In this document: positions 42,583 through 51,345 of the stretch, piece after piece | Layout of the letters: each line of letters starts with the position of its first letter | Numbering within the stretch: position 1 is the first letter of the stretch | Assembly: GCF_002377905.1 (NCBI RefSeq) | Contig: NZ_DFQS01000029.1 | Span: forward strand, 1 to 53,719 | DNA from: Psychrobacter sp. UBA3483 | GTDB taxonomy: Bacteria; Pseudomonadota; Gammaproteobacteria; Pseudomonadales; Moraxellaceae | DNA length: 53,719 nucleotides | Direction of reading: 5' to 3' | Program-made: the position numbers and the translations under genes | The notes under the pieces: generated by a model | What the model was told of the DNA's origin: nothing | Databases searched by the model: none | What the model saw: only the letters and a program-made list of their open reading frames with translations

Positions 42583-43686
42583 TTAAGCCTGTTTTAAAAA
42601 AGGATAATCGGTATAGCCTTCTGTACCGCCACCATAAAAGCTTTGCGGATGTTGCTCATTAAGCGGTGCACCTTCGCGAATACGCTCTGCTAAGTCAGGA
42701 TTGGCAATATAATCACGACCAAAAGCCACCGCATCGATATAGCCATCTTTGATGTTCTTCTCAGCTTTGTCCGCATCATAGCCACCAGCGGCAATAATCA
42801 GTTGACCAAAAGCATTACGTACGTTTTGGCGGAACTCATCGTTATAAGGCGTACCCCCTGCCCAGTCTGGCTCTGACAGATGCAAATACATTAGACCACG
42901 CTTGTTGATTTGCTCAATCAGCCAAATGTTATCGTCTTCTTCGTAGCCTCCCTCAACATTGTTGAACGTACCAAGCGGTGATACGCGAATACCAACATGG
43001 TCAGCATCCCACGCAGCGACACAAGCATCGATGACATCAAGGGTCAAACGCGCACGATTCTCGCGGCTACCACCATATTCATCATCACGCTGGTTGGTTT
43101 GCTCAACCCAAAACTGATGTAGCAGGTAACCATGCGCGCCATGAATCTCTACGCCATCAAAGCCTGCTTCTTTGGCATTTTTGGTCGCAAGCCCAAAGTC
43201 AGCGATAACTTGCTGCACTTCCTCAAGTGTGGCTGGGCGTGGCGGTGTAGCAGCAACGCGAATCGCTTGATTATTACTGTCACGCAATGAGGTACGTACA
43301 CCAACATCGATATCAGACGCTGAGATAGGCGCTTTGCCATCTGGTTGGACGCTTTCGTGGGCGACCAAACCCGTGTGCCATAACTGGACGACAATCTTGC
43401 CGCCTTTAGCATGGACATTATCAACGATGGTTTTCCATGCGGTCGTTTGGTCTTGGGTATGGATACCGGGCGCGCCCGCATAACCTTTGGCCTGAAAAGA
43501 CACCTGCGTCGCTTCGGTAATGACCAGTCCTGCACCACTACGCTGCGCATAATATTCACTGGCTAACGCCGTAGGAATATCGCCCGGTTCAACCGCACGT
43601 AAGCGGGTCAACGGTGCCATGATGATGCGATTTTTTAGAGTTTGAGTGCCCATTTTTACGGGTTCGAATAAGTTATCGTGTGCCAT
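42583..43686 (-). CDS. Old Yellow Enzyme family alkene reductase (NemA-like)
   Basis: An FMN-dependent NADPH oxidoreductase of 367 aa that reduces activated alkenes, nitro esters or similar electrophiles. Typical OYE blocks are LKNRIIMAPLTRLRA (about 17-31), VVQLWHTG, the substrate-binding EIHGAHGYLLHQFW (with the His-x-x-His pair), DDEYGGSRENRARL and DAVAFGRDYIANPDL. Such genes often answer to a nearby TetR/NemR repressor, but none is adjacent. Direct repeats lie 70-100 bases upstream of the start. Confidence 0.93.
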   Translation of the reverse strand: MAHDNLFEPVKMGTQTLKNRIIMAPLTRLRAVEPGDIPTALASEYYAQRSGAGLVITEATQVSFQAKGYAGAPGIHTQDQTTAWKTIVDNVHAKGGKIVVQLWHTGLVAHESVQPDGKAPISASDIDVGVRTSLRDSNNQAIRVAATPPRPATLEEVQQVIADFGLATKNAKEAGFDGVEIHGAHGYLLHQFWVEQTNQRDDEYGGSRENRARLTLDVIDACVAAWDADHVGIRVSPLGTFNNVEGGYEEDDNIWLIEQINKRGLMYLHLSEPDWAGGTPYNDEFRQNVRNAFGQLIIAAGGYDADKAEKNIKDGYIDAVAFGRDYIANPDLAERIREGAPLNEQHPQSFYGGGTEGYTDYPFLKQA

Positions 43687-43760
43687 GAGATGCCTTGTTT
43701 GTTGTTATAAAAATACGGTTTTAACAGTGGTTAAATATTGATAAATAGCGCTTGTCATTA

Positions 43761-43790
43761 TCACTTATCATATTGTCACTTATCATTATG
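43761..43790. repeat. Two 15-base direct repeats upstream of the OYE gene
   Basis: TCACTTATCATATTG (43761-43775) and TCACTTATCATTATG (43776-43790) lie head to tail, with a related TCATTATCACTT just before. They are in the region where the OYE promoter should be. Confidence 0.5.
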
Positions 43791-43942
43791 AAGCCGTCTA
43801 TTGATCAGCCGTGTTCTTTATAGGGGGTAGAGAGGAGGATTCCAAGTAAAACTTACAAACAAAAACACCAGCATAAATGAGAGGGCTCTACAACATCATA
43901 CAAACAGGCATCACTAACTGCACATTAATAGAAAAACCATTT

Positions 43943-44722
43943 TTAATTAACAAATTCAATTGGGAAATCAAGCCACTGTTCAGCGATAGTTTCATGAGTG
44001 ACATTGACCATATGCACATAAATACCATTAATCCTTGTTGGCTGATGAAATTGAAAGCTCTTAGTAATTGTGCCAATTGTTTTATTTTTAGGCATTTCTC
44101 CAGAGTCATATCTACCTGGTGCTTCGTGATCCATGGTTGCAGTTGCCCAAACCATCGTCTCCTGATCAGCAGTATTTCGATAGTCAATAACTACATCAAT
44201 TGATTCACCAATGCGCACTTGAGCGTTGGGTCTTATGGTCATTCTATTGACCTTTATCTCTTTTATACGTACTTTTGACCCTTTTCCATCCTCTTTTAAC
44301 GCCGCTCTCTCTGGATTGGGTATCAGGTTATAATTGACTGCTCTAGTTTCATATAGTATATCTTGACCACTATAATGCATGACATGAATAGCGACACTAT
44401 CCAGCAGCCCCTCATTTGATACTGTAAAACAACGTGATACAACCCCGCTGCCAGATTCAAAACCAGACGGATCATAAGTTCCACCCATCCCTTCAGTATC
44501 AGCATGTGCCCAGATTTGTACCAGTTTTCCTTTGAGATTGCTTTTATAAAAAATATTGACTTTAATCTTATCTCCTACCATTACATTAGCAGATGTTGAA
44601 GGACTAAAACTCACTCTAGTAATTTGAAAACTGGCAAACTCAGGACTATCATTGATAAACCCTAGTGTGAGACCTAAATGGATATACAAGCTGTGAAACC
44701 ATCCTAAAATTGCCTCTATCAT
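43943..44722 (-). CDS. Protein of unknown function with two tandem beta-rich repeats
   Basis: A protein of 259 aa from the ATG at 44722, preferred because AAGGA lies 5-6 bases upstream; an ATG 12 codons earlier lacks a ribosome binding site. The N-terminus (MIEAILGWFHSLYIHLGLTLG) is amphipathic or membrane-attaching. Two related domains follow, about 30-140 and about 150-259. Both share a strand-rich pattern with I-K/V-V---Y-----, A-AD/TMD, G-YD-G and a closing I-VH-----I sequence. No known family is recognised. The gene is AT-richer than its neighbours and stands alone. Confidence 0.75.
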   Translation of the reverse strand: MIEAILGWFHSLYIHLGLTLGFINDSPEFASFQITRVSFSPSTSANVMVGDKIKVNIFYKSNLKGKLVQIWAHADTEGMGGTYDPSGFESGSGVVSRCFTVSNEGLLDSVAIHVMHYSGQDILYETRAVNYNLIPNPERAALKEDGKGSKVRIKEIKVNRMTIRPNAQVRIGESIDVVIDYRNTADQETMVWATATMDHEAPGRYDSGEMPKNKTIGTITKSFQFHQPTRINGIYVHMVNVTHETIAEQWLDFPIEFVN

Positions 44723-44991
44723 AACTGTCCTTAAATTTTTTAATATTAGCACACTCATTTATTGTGGACGTTAATTACATTATAAATCCACATAATTTGG
44801 CTAATAAAAAAAGTGATCTGTGAAAAGATGGTTTATATTTTATGAAACAATCCATTTAAGCCAACATATAAATATTTTTAAATGACAGTTAAAACTCTAA
44901 CTGCATTGTATATATGAAAGAAAGATTCATTCCCAATATGCTTAGACAGTCCCTTTTTAGTAGCTTGTTAATCATTTAAAGGAAGCATTTC

Positions 44992-46125
44992 ATGCAAAAA
45001 ACCATATTATCGCTGGCAATAGGGCTAAGTTTTCTTTTAGGTATGAGCGCATGCCAACCCAAATCCGATACGTCATCTGAATCAAGTGAGACAAAGAACA
45101 CAGAACAAGTCAATACACCGACGCCCTTAGAAAAGTCAGCAACCAAAACGACTACCGCAACAGACTCAGCGCTAGATGCCAAGACTTGTTTAGAGTTAAG
45201 TAAATCTATGAAAAAGGTAGATGAGACTAGCAAAATTGAAGCGATTTACGCCATTCAAAAACAACTAAAAGCCTGTTTGCCAACGGCCAGTAATGCCGAA
45301 GTATTGAATTTGCTAAAAGACTATCAAGCGATGTATGAGCGTTTTTTGTGGGATGATGCTGCAATCAATGAAACGGATTTTGATGAAGATTACTATGATG
45401 TTATGTACGCCTTAGAATGGAACGAAAAAGTGCCCGAAGAAAAACTACAAAAAATGAGTGCGCGCACACGCTACTTGATTGGTCTCATCCAAAATGATGC
45501 CGATGTGAGAGTTTACAATTTAGGCGAAGGTTACTATGCCTTTAATCATGATTTGAAAGCCATGGCAGATATCTTTACCCCTTATCTACGTCCTGACCAA
45601 AAAGCATTCATTCAGCGGATGGCAAAGGATAATCAAGATATCTTTTGGAGCGATGCCGCCATTACGACCTCGTTTGCAGAGTTGGTTGAGCGCGCACAGT
45701 TTTGGGAAGATTATATAACGCGTTATCCAAATGGTTACGCGGTGAAAAACGCCAAGATTTTATTAGATTTATATCGTTATGCTCTGTTTTTTGGTTCAGA
45801 CAATACAAGATGGACGGATGATGACATTCGCGAGTTTCTGGAACCAGACTATAAGCAGACGATGGTTGCACTCACAAAACGTCCCAATAGCATCTTGGCA
45901 AAGGATGCAACAAACTATCTTAATTTCATGGCGTTATCCGATAGCGAACGTCAAGAGCAATATCCAGCGCCTAGTACCACTGAAGATGGCTACGAGATGG
46001 ACAAATGGGCGACGACACATTATCAATTAAATCAAGCGATGCAGATTCCACCCATTTGGCATACTGATGGTGATAATCGAGAATGCTTAAATGGGTTGTT
46101 TTGCCAAACCGAAAGCGTTGATTAA
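44992..46125 (+). CDS. Putative lipoprotein of unknown function
   Basis: A 377 aa protein with a lipoprotein signal ending in lipobox MSAC (Cys21), then a polar Ser/Thr/Glu linker (about 24-60) and a helical domain of about 300 residues rich in aromatic and charged residues (for example LLKDYQAMYERFLWDDAA near 105-122). No catalytic motif is recognised. AAAGGA lies 9-10 bases before the ATG. A bidirectional terminator separates it from the convergent FadL-family gene. Confidence 0.75.
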   Translation: MQKTILSLAIGLSFLLGMSACQPKSDTSSESSETKNTEQVNTPTPLEKSATKTTTATDSALDAKTCLELSKSMKKVDETSKIEAIYAIQKQLKACLPTASNAEVLNLLKDYQAMYERFLWDDAAINETDFDEDYYDVMYALEWNEKVPEEKLQKMSARTRYLIGLIQNDADVRVYNLGEGYYAFNHDLKAMADIFTPYLRPDQKAFIQRMAKDNQDIFWSDAAITTSFAELVERAQFWEDYITRYPNGYAVKNAKILLDLYRYALFFGSDNTRWTDDDIREFLEPDYKQTMVALTKRPNSILAKDATNYLNFMALSDSERQEQYPAPSTTEDGYEMDKWATTHYQLNQAMQIPPIWHTDGDNRECLNGLFCQTESVD

Positions 46126-46144
46126 TAAAGCGCGTTCCAAGCAA

Positions 46145-46182
46145 TAAAAAAGCACCTGCTTTTTAAAGTAAGTGCTTTTTTC
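46145..46182. terminator. Bidirectional intrinsic terminator (lipoprotein / FadL-family gene)
   Basis: AAAAAAGCAC pairs with GTGCTTTTTT around a partly paired interior, with T-runs on both strands. Confidence 0.88.
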
Positions 46183-46237
46183 TACTTTCTATCAGCGCCA
46201 ATATGAGCTATTTTTAATAAATAATCTCAGTCAACTC

Positions 46238-47644
46238 TTAAAAATGATAACCCAGTTTCATGCCAAGCGCATAGCCTGTTCCATCGTCGATATTGGCCAC
46301 GCGACCATCAACCTTGGTATCGACTGGACCGCCTTCAAACCACATATATTGACCGCCCGCAGACACACTAAGCTGCTCAGTGAGTTTATATTGCGCGCTT
46401 AATCCCAAGCTTTTGATAGAGTCATAAGGTCCCAATAAACTGAGCGGCGCACTAGTGCCATGGTCATAACCCAAGCGGACTTCGCCTGAAACTTTTGGAT
46501 TAAACTGCTTACCCAATGCCACCTCAACCGCGTAACCGTCTTTTTTATAAGCAGCTAAGGGCTCTTGTGTTGATAATGTCGCTAAAGGCGGGGCAACATT
46601 AAAATTACTCCAATCTACCCAGCGCGCGTTGACCATGCCTAATAACTGATACTTTTCACTTAGGCCCGTTTGGAAGTCGAAATTCACCGACTGTGGCATC
46701 TTCACTTCGGTCTTGCCCGCTAGCGGTAAGGCAACTTCATCAGTAGCTGGTCCTGGTGTTACCCCATCACCACCAGCGATAGGTGGCAAAATAACTTGCA
46801 GGTTTTCTACCCCAGATACCTGATATTTGGCAGGGGCACGATAGGTTAATGCTGCGCGCAAGGCAATCTCTGGCTTTTCATACGCCATCCCAATGACGGG
46901 CACTAGCGTATTTTCGTTTTCAAAGTCTAAGGTATAATAGGTCGGCGCTGTCGCTACAGGATTAATCGCCGTCTCATTAATAGCGCCCAAAGTTGCGGCT
47001 TCAGTTGGCGTAATCGTGCCATTATTTTGTTTATTGACCAAATCATAATAAGCCTCAGTGGTTGGTACACCAAAAAGCGCGCCCGCTTCATCAATCACCT
47101 GAGAAACAGCGGTAGTCAAACCGACTGGCTGCGCGCCCGTGATATTGCCTTTTAACGTTTGGTACTCAAGACCACCATATAGCCAGACATTACTGCTAAT
47201 CTTACCGCCGCCCAAAAGCGTGATGCCAGTTGTCTCTACTCGCGCTTCAGTGGTGCCCATGCGATTGTTAAATATATTTCCTGCAGGGTATTCGGTATCG
47301 ACACCAAAGGGCTGCTCATAAATCACTGCCAATGCCGTATTGGCGGTCGGGGCGATTTTGACAGCGGCACCGGGTAAATCAAAGTCATCCATCATATCGC
47401 CGATTTTATTACCCGCGGCATCGGTGCCTTCAATTTTTGGATCAACATACGCATAAGATAGCTCGGCATAATTACCCGGCTCAAAAAAAGGCGCGACCGA
47501 TTGTTTGCTGTATTCGATGCCAGCGGCATGCGCTGAGCTAATAGCGAGACTTAGCGCCGTCAAAGTACCAACAGTGAGAAAATAGCGCGAAAAACGAAAA
47601 AAGGTAGCAGAATTACTAAGTCCTAGAAATAGCTGAGCGCTCAT
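46238..47644 (-). CDS. Outer-membrane transport protein, FadL/OmpP1/TodX family
   Basis: A 468 aa predicted outer-membrane beta-barrel for uptake of hydrophobic compounds such as long-chain fatty acids. A secretion signal ends near SAHA (about 37-40), although the N-region before it is long. The mature protein has alternating strand patterns, the family-typical AAVKIAPTANTALAVIYEQPFG (split over about 93-114), an AALTYRAPAKYQVSG segment, and ends in a barrel-type terminal aromatic (LGYHF). A consensus promoter lies upstream. It is monocistronic, and no fatty-acid genes are adjacent. Confidence 0.9.
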   Translation of the reverse strand: MSAQLFLGLSNSATFFRFSRYFLTVGTLTALSLAISSAHAAGIEYSKQSVAPFFEPGNYAELSYAYVDPKIEGTDAAGNKIGDMMDDFDLPGAAVKIAPTANTALAVIYEQPFGVDTEYPAGNIFNNRMGTTEARVETTGITLLGGGKISSNVWLYGGLEYQTLKGNITGAQPVGLTTAVSQVIDEAGALFGVPTTEAYYDLVNKQNNGTITPTEAATLGAINETAINPVATAPTYYTLDFENENTLVPVIGMAYEKPEIALRAALTYRAPAKYQVSGVENLQVILPPIAGGDGVTPGPATDEVALPLAGKTEVKMPQSVNFDFQTGLSEKYQLLGMVNARWVDWSNFNVAPPLATLSTQEPLAAYKKDGYAVEVALGKQFNPKVSGEVRLGYDHGTSAPLSLLGPYDSIKSLGLSAQYKLTEQLSVSAGGQYMWFEGGPVDTKVDGRVANIDDGTGYALGMKLGYHF

Positions 47645-47967
47645 GACAATATCTTTTTGTCAGTTAAAAACACCACCAAACCATAAAATCACCCACACTT
47701 TTTATAGTTGGCTTTATTCTCTAGATTAAATAGCGAATGTCGACCTTTGTCAATATATCAGCCGCAACTTTATAGGATTCTTTATTTAATTGAACAGCGA
47801 CAAAGGTTAAACTCTTAACGCTTCTCTGGTTTTTTAGCTAAAACTTTAATGCGTTACTTGTATCTATTTAGCAAATTAGCCAACTTATTTATGCAAAATT
47901 GGCTTAATATCACATTGAACAATCCTTTCTCGATTGCCACTTAATTTGTTAAGCAGAGAAAAATGTA
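47645..47967. other. Intergenic region between divergent FadL-family gene and lipoprotein gene
   Basis: 323 bases carrying the minus-strand promoter at 47725-47753. The plus-strand promoter for the lipoprotein gene is not clear. The rest is AT-rich with nothing recognised. Confidence 0.6.
47725..47753 (-). promoter_or_regulatory. Consensus sigma-70 promoter of the FadL-family gene
   Basis: On the minus strand, a perfect TTGACA (47753 down to 47748), a 17-base spacer and TTTAAT (47730 down to 47725). It predicts a 5' leader of about 75 bases. Confidence 0.8.
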
Positions 47968-48690
47968 ATGTCAAAGTTATTTTCCAGACTATGTTTAGCT
48001 GGCTCATTAGCTTTAAGTTTAAGCGGTTGTATTGTCGGCGAAAAGCTCGATTATCAATTGATGCAGCAAGAAGATGCCAAATGGGTGGCCGATGAGCAGT
48101 TTACCGATACCATCATCGCGGTTGGTAAGCCCGCCGCGCCTATTCAAGGCGCTGAGCATGCGATTGTATTTGCTGGAGAAAAGCGCAGCTATTTGGTGCA
48201 GAGCGCCAATAGAGATCGTGAATTTATTGATATTTTAAACCAAGTGGATTTGGCTTATTTTTCCTTTAAGCCTATGCCGGCATTCAATGCGCCATATTTT
48301 AGAATAAGAATAGGCGAGCAAGGCTGCACCTCAGCGCAAGGATGCATTGCCACCATATTATGGTTTGAAAAACCGACAAATCTGCTAGCCGCCGGTGAAA
48401 CGGCTAGGCTTGAAGGGTTTGATTTTACTTGTCATGATGGTTTTGCAGGTGGTATGACACGCTGTACAAAAAATCTGTGGCGCCTCCCTGTGACAGTGGC
48501 TCCGGCGGTGAAAAATATCGAGACGCTCGCCTATCGCTTGCGCCAACCGACCACGCTGAAGTTTTATTATTATCAACCAGACAAAGCTTTAGCAGAAGAA
48601 AAAAGGCTGAAAACGCTCATTCCACTTGCCAAAGCGTTTGACATCATTACCTTTCCCATTCAACTTATCATGGTAGAAGGTGCTAAATAA
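47968..48690 (+). CDS. Putative lipoprotein of unknown function
   Basis: A 240 aa protein with a clear lipoprotein signal (lipobox LSGC, Cys21). The mature region carries four later cysteines (CTSAQGC near 112-118 and in the CHDGF...RCTK segment near 154-166) that could form disulfides in the periplasm. No known domain is recognised. The C-terminus is Leu/Ile-rich. It lies between the FadL-family gene (divergent) and the EamA gene (convergent, only 43 bases away). Confidence 0.72.
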   Translation: MSKLFSRLCLAGSLALSLSGCIVGEKLDYQLMQQEDAKWVADEQFTDTIIAVGKPAAPIQGAEHAIVFAGEKRSYLVQSANRDREFIDILNQVDLAYFSFKPMPAFNAPYFRIRIGEQGCTSAQGCIATILWFEKPTNLLAAGETARLEGFDFTCHDGFAGGMTRCTKNLWRLPVTVAPAVKNIETLAYRLRQPTTLKFYYYQPDKALAEEKRLKTLIPLAKAFDIITFPIQLIMVEGAK

Positions 48691-48733
48691 GCGCCTTTGA
48701 TTAAAAAACTGCTGACCAATTCAAAGTAAGCCG

Positions 48734-49630
48734 TTAAGATTTCATCATCTTTTTAATAGACAGCTCCAACGACAGATAAGTACCAAACAATATCACCACC
48801 GAACCGATAATCGCTGGGGTGTCTAACGCTTCGCCAAGTAGCAGATAACCAAAAATAATAGCAAAAATCGGAATGACTAAGGTAATGCTGGTCGCGCGCA
48901 TCGGACCGATACTTTTAATGAGTTGATTCATAAAAATAAGGGCGATGGCGGTTGAAAAGACGCCGATACAAATCACTGAGACCCAAGCAGTGAGGCTAAT
49001 GGTTTTGCCATAGGGAAACTCATAGACCGCTATCGGCAGCATAATTATACTGGCAATGATAAGCGAGCCTGCGGTAATCGCCACCGGCGAGACAGCGTAT
49101 AAATAGTTTCGAGTGATATTTGCGCCCACGGCATAACCAACACAGGCCAATAGCGCATAGCCCATTGGTAATAATGACGACTCAGAAGAAGCGCTCTGAC
49201 TGCCAAATAAGCTTTCACTCATCAAAATAATCACGCCGATAACGCCAATGATTAAGCCAAGAATTTGTTTTTTTGACAGTCGGTCTTTAAAAAAGGTGCT
49301 GGCGATAAAACCGCTTATCATCGGTACGGATGCATTAAGCACCGCCAATACTCCAGCATTGACTGAACGTGCTGAAAAGGCAAACAGGATAAAAGGGATA
49401 GCGGCAGAAAACAGTCCGACTAGGGTCAGCACTTTCCAGTTATCGCGGATGCCTGCTCTGTTTTTTGGGCTGATTAAGACAAAAACCAGCATGGTCAAGC
49501 CAGCTAGCACCACGCGCAAACTGGCAAATGCTAGCGAGCCAAATTCTGGCACGCCGATACGGTAAAAAATAAAGGACAGCGACCACATAAAGGACAATGT
49601 CATAAAAATAATGAGGTCGCGGTTGGACAT
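48734..49630 (-). CDS. EamA/DMT-superfamily transporter
   Basis: An inner-membrane carrier of 298 aa with about ten hydrophobic segments in two EamA halves (about 5-135 and 150-292). The second half has GPMRATSITLVIPIFAIIFGYLLLGE near 243-268 (typical of the family). Members export amino acids, metabolites or drugs; the substrate here cannot be read. It lies downstream of trpB on the same strand, with a nested inverted repeat between them. Confidence 0.9.
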   Translation of the reverse strand: MSNRDLIIFMTLSFMWSLSFIFYRIGVPEFGSLAFASLRVVLAGLTMLVFVLISPKNRAGIRDNWKVLTLVGLFSAAIPFILFAFSARSVNAGVLAVLNASVPMISGFIASTFFKDRLSKKQILGLIIGVIGVIILMSESLFGSQSASSESSLLPMGYALLACVGYAVGANITRNYLYAVSPVAITAGSLIIASIIMLPIAVYEFPYGKTISLTAWVSVICIGVFSTAIALIFMNQLIKSIGPMRATSITLVIPIFAIIFGYLLLGEALDTPAIIGSVVILFGTYLSLELSIKKMMKS

Positions 49631-49642
49631 GGGTAAATCCTA

Positions 49643-49691
49643 TCAAGCGTTAGACTAAAAAAACCACGATGATAACTGGTTAAACGCTTGA
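49643..49691 (-). terminator. Nested inverted repeat, possible trpB terminator
   Basis: Outer arms TCAAGCGTT (49643-49651) and AACGCTTGA (49683-49691) are perfect 9-base complements. Inside them lies a weaker AACCA/TGGTT hairpin that, on the minus strand, is followed by seven T. It lies between the trpB stop and the EamA start. Confidence 0.45.
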
Positions 49692-49725
49692 GAGCTGTTG
49701 TCTTTTTATACTCCTTGCAGATTTT

Positions 49726-50952
49726 TTATAGCTTTACCTTATCCAAAATAAAATCAATATCTTTATCGCCGCGACCTGATAGATTCACCAAAATCGTCTC
49801 ATCCGCTGACATATTTTTGGCAATTTTCATCGCATAGGCAATGGCATGCGCCGACTCTAAAGCGGGAATAATACCTTCAAGGCGTGATAGCGCCATGAAG
49901 GCTTCTAAACATTCTGCATCAGTTACTGATTCATACGTAGCCAGTTGCAAGTCTCGCAGGTGCGAATGCTGTGGTCCAACGCCCGGGTAATCTAGACCAG
50001 AAGCAATCGAATGTACGGGAGCTGGCTCGCCTTTTTCATCAAGCAGCACATAACATTTAAACCCATGAATCTCGCCTTTGACGCCGAGCGACATCGTTGC
50101 CGCATGATTGGGTGTATCCAAGCCCTCACCTGCAGGTTCCACACCGATTTTCTCTACCTCTGCATCATCAAAAAAGCCGCTAAACATGCCAATAGCATTG
50201 GAGCCGCCGCCAACACAAGCGACCACCTTATTGGGCAGCTTACCCGTCGTCGCTAAAAACTGCGCTCGTGCTTCATGCCCAACCACCGATTGAAAATAGC
50301 TGACCATTTCAGGATATGGCGCCGGCCCCAATGCCGAGCCAATGGCAAACATGCTAGTATCAAGCTCATTCAAATAAGTTTCAAAAGCGCTATCGACTGC
50401 TTCTTTTAGCGTCCCTGCGCCGCGTGAGGCTGGCACGATATTGGCACCCAAAATTTTCATCCGGCTGACGTTTGGATGTTCTTTTTTAATATCGACCACA
50501 CCCATGTGAATCTCACACTCCATACCCATCAAGGCCGCTGCCGTTGCCAACGCGACACCATGTTGCCCCGCACCCGTTTCCGCAATCACCTTTTTTTTGC
50601 CTAACTTCTTGGCTAATAACACTTCACCCAAACAGTGATTAATTTTGTGTGCGCCCGTATGGTTTAAATCCTCACGTTTAAAATAAATCTGCGCGCCGCC
50701 GCAATGCTGGGTCAAACGCTGCGCATGATAAATGGGACTTGGACGACCGACATAAGTCTCACGCAAGCGCTTCATCTCAGCGATAAAGTCGTCGTTTTTG
50801 ATGATTTCACGAAACCCTACTTCGATCTCGTTCATGGCTTTGGCGAGCTCAGGATGAGCAATTTTGCCACCGAACTCACCATATAAACCCTCGCTATTCG
50901 GCAAGATGGATTGATGTAAACCGTAGCCCGTGGCGGTATTTTGCGTTGTCAT
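49726..50952 (-). CDS. trpB: Tryptophan synthase beta subunit
   Basis: Joins indole and serine to make tryptophan, using PLP. It is 408 aa, the usual type 1 TrpB size. The PLP lysine lies in LNHTGAHKINH (about 95-105), ETGAGQHGVA follows, the phosphate-binding loop is CVGGGSNAIG, and SGRGDKD is near the C-terminus. The normal partner trpA is not adjacent: the upstream neighbour is a divergent oxidase and the downstream neighbour an EamA transporter. Confidence 0.97.
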   Translation of the reverse strand: MTTQNTATGYGLHQSILPNSEGLYGEFGGKIAHPELAKAMNEIEVGFREIIKNDDFIAEMKRLRETYVGRPSPIYHAQRLTQHCGGAQIYFKREDLNHTGAHKINHCLGEVLLAKKLGKKKVIAETGAGQHGVALATAAALMGMECEIHMGVVDIKKEHPNVSRMKILGANIVPASRGAGTLKEAVDSAFETYLNELDTSMFAIGSALGPAPYPEMVSYFQSVVGHEARAQFLATTGKLPNKVVACVGGGSNAIGMFSGFFDDAEVEKIGVEPAGEGLDTPNHAATMSLGVKGEIHGFKCYVLLDEKGEPAPVHSIASGLDYPGVGPQHSHLRDLQLATYESVTDAECLEAFMALSRLEGIIPALESAHAIAYAMKIAKNMSADETILVNLSGRGDKDIDFILDKVKL

Positions 50953-51345
50953 AGTTAAGCCTTATTGTTTTAAATAACGTATGAATATTGGGATTTTTGC
51001 CGAATTATTTAGCTTTTTTCAGGATAAGAATAATTAATTGTATTTGTGTTCTAGTACATTGAAACAAGATAATAAGCGAAATTCTCTATTTGGTCAAGTT
51101 TACGCCTTCCTATAAAAACAATTGACTAACTAACTGGCTAAGCCATTGACTAAAAACTGGAAAGAATAATCGGTGAATGAAGGCCCGATTATTCTATAAG
51201 TATTACAGCAATCGCGTGACTGAAATAATAACGCAACCTATGTTTGCTAATATGATGCTCGCTTGGCTTAGCGCACCTTTGCGGTCGAAAGCTAATATTA
51301 TTTCATACAGGCTTTTTTAGCTTAAATATCAAATTAGGATACACC
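50953..51345. other. Intergenic region between divergent trpB and the GMC oxidase
   Basis: 393 bases, AT-rich. Promoters for both genes are expected. A weak TTGTTT/TACAAT pair with a 19-base spacer is present on the minus strand near 51035-51070, but no convincing element, leader peptide or trp attenuator was recognised. Confidence 0.5.
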
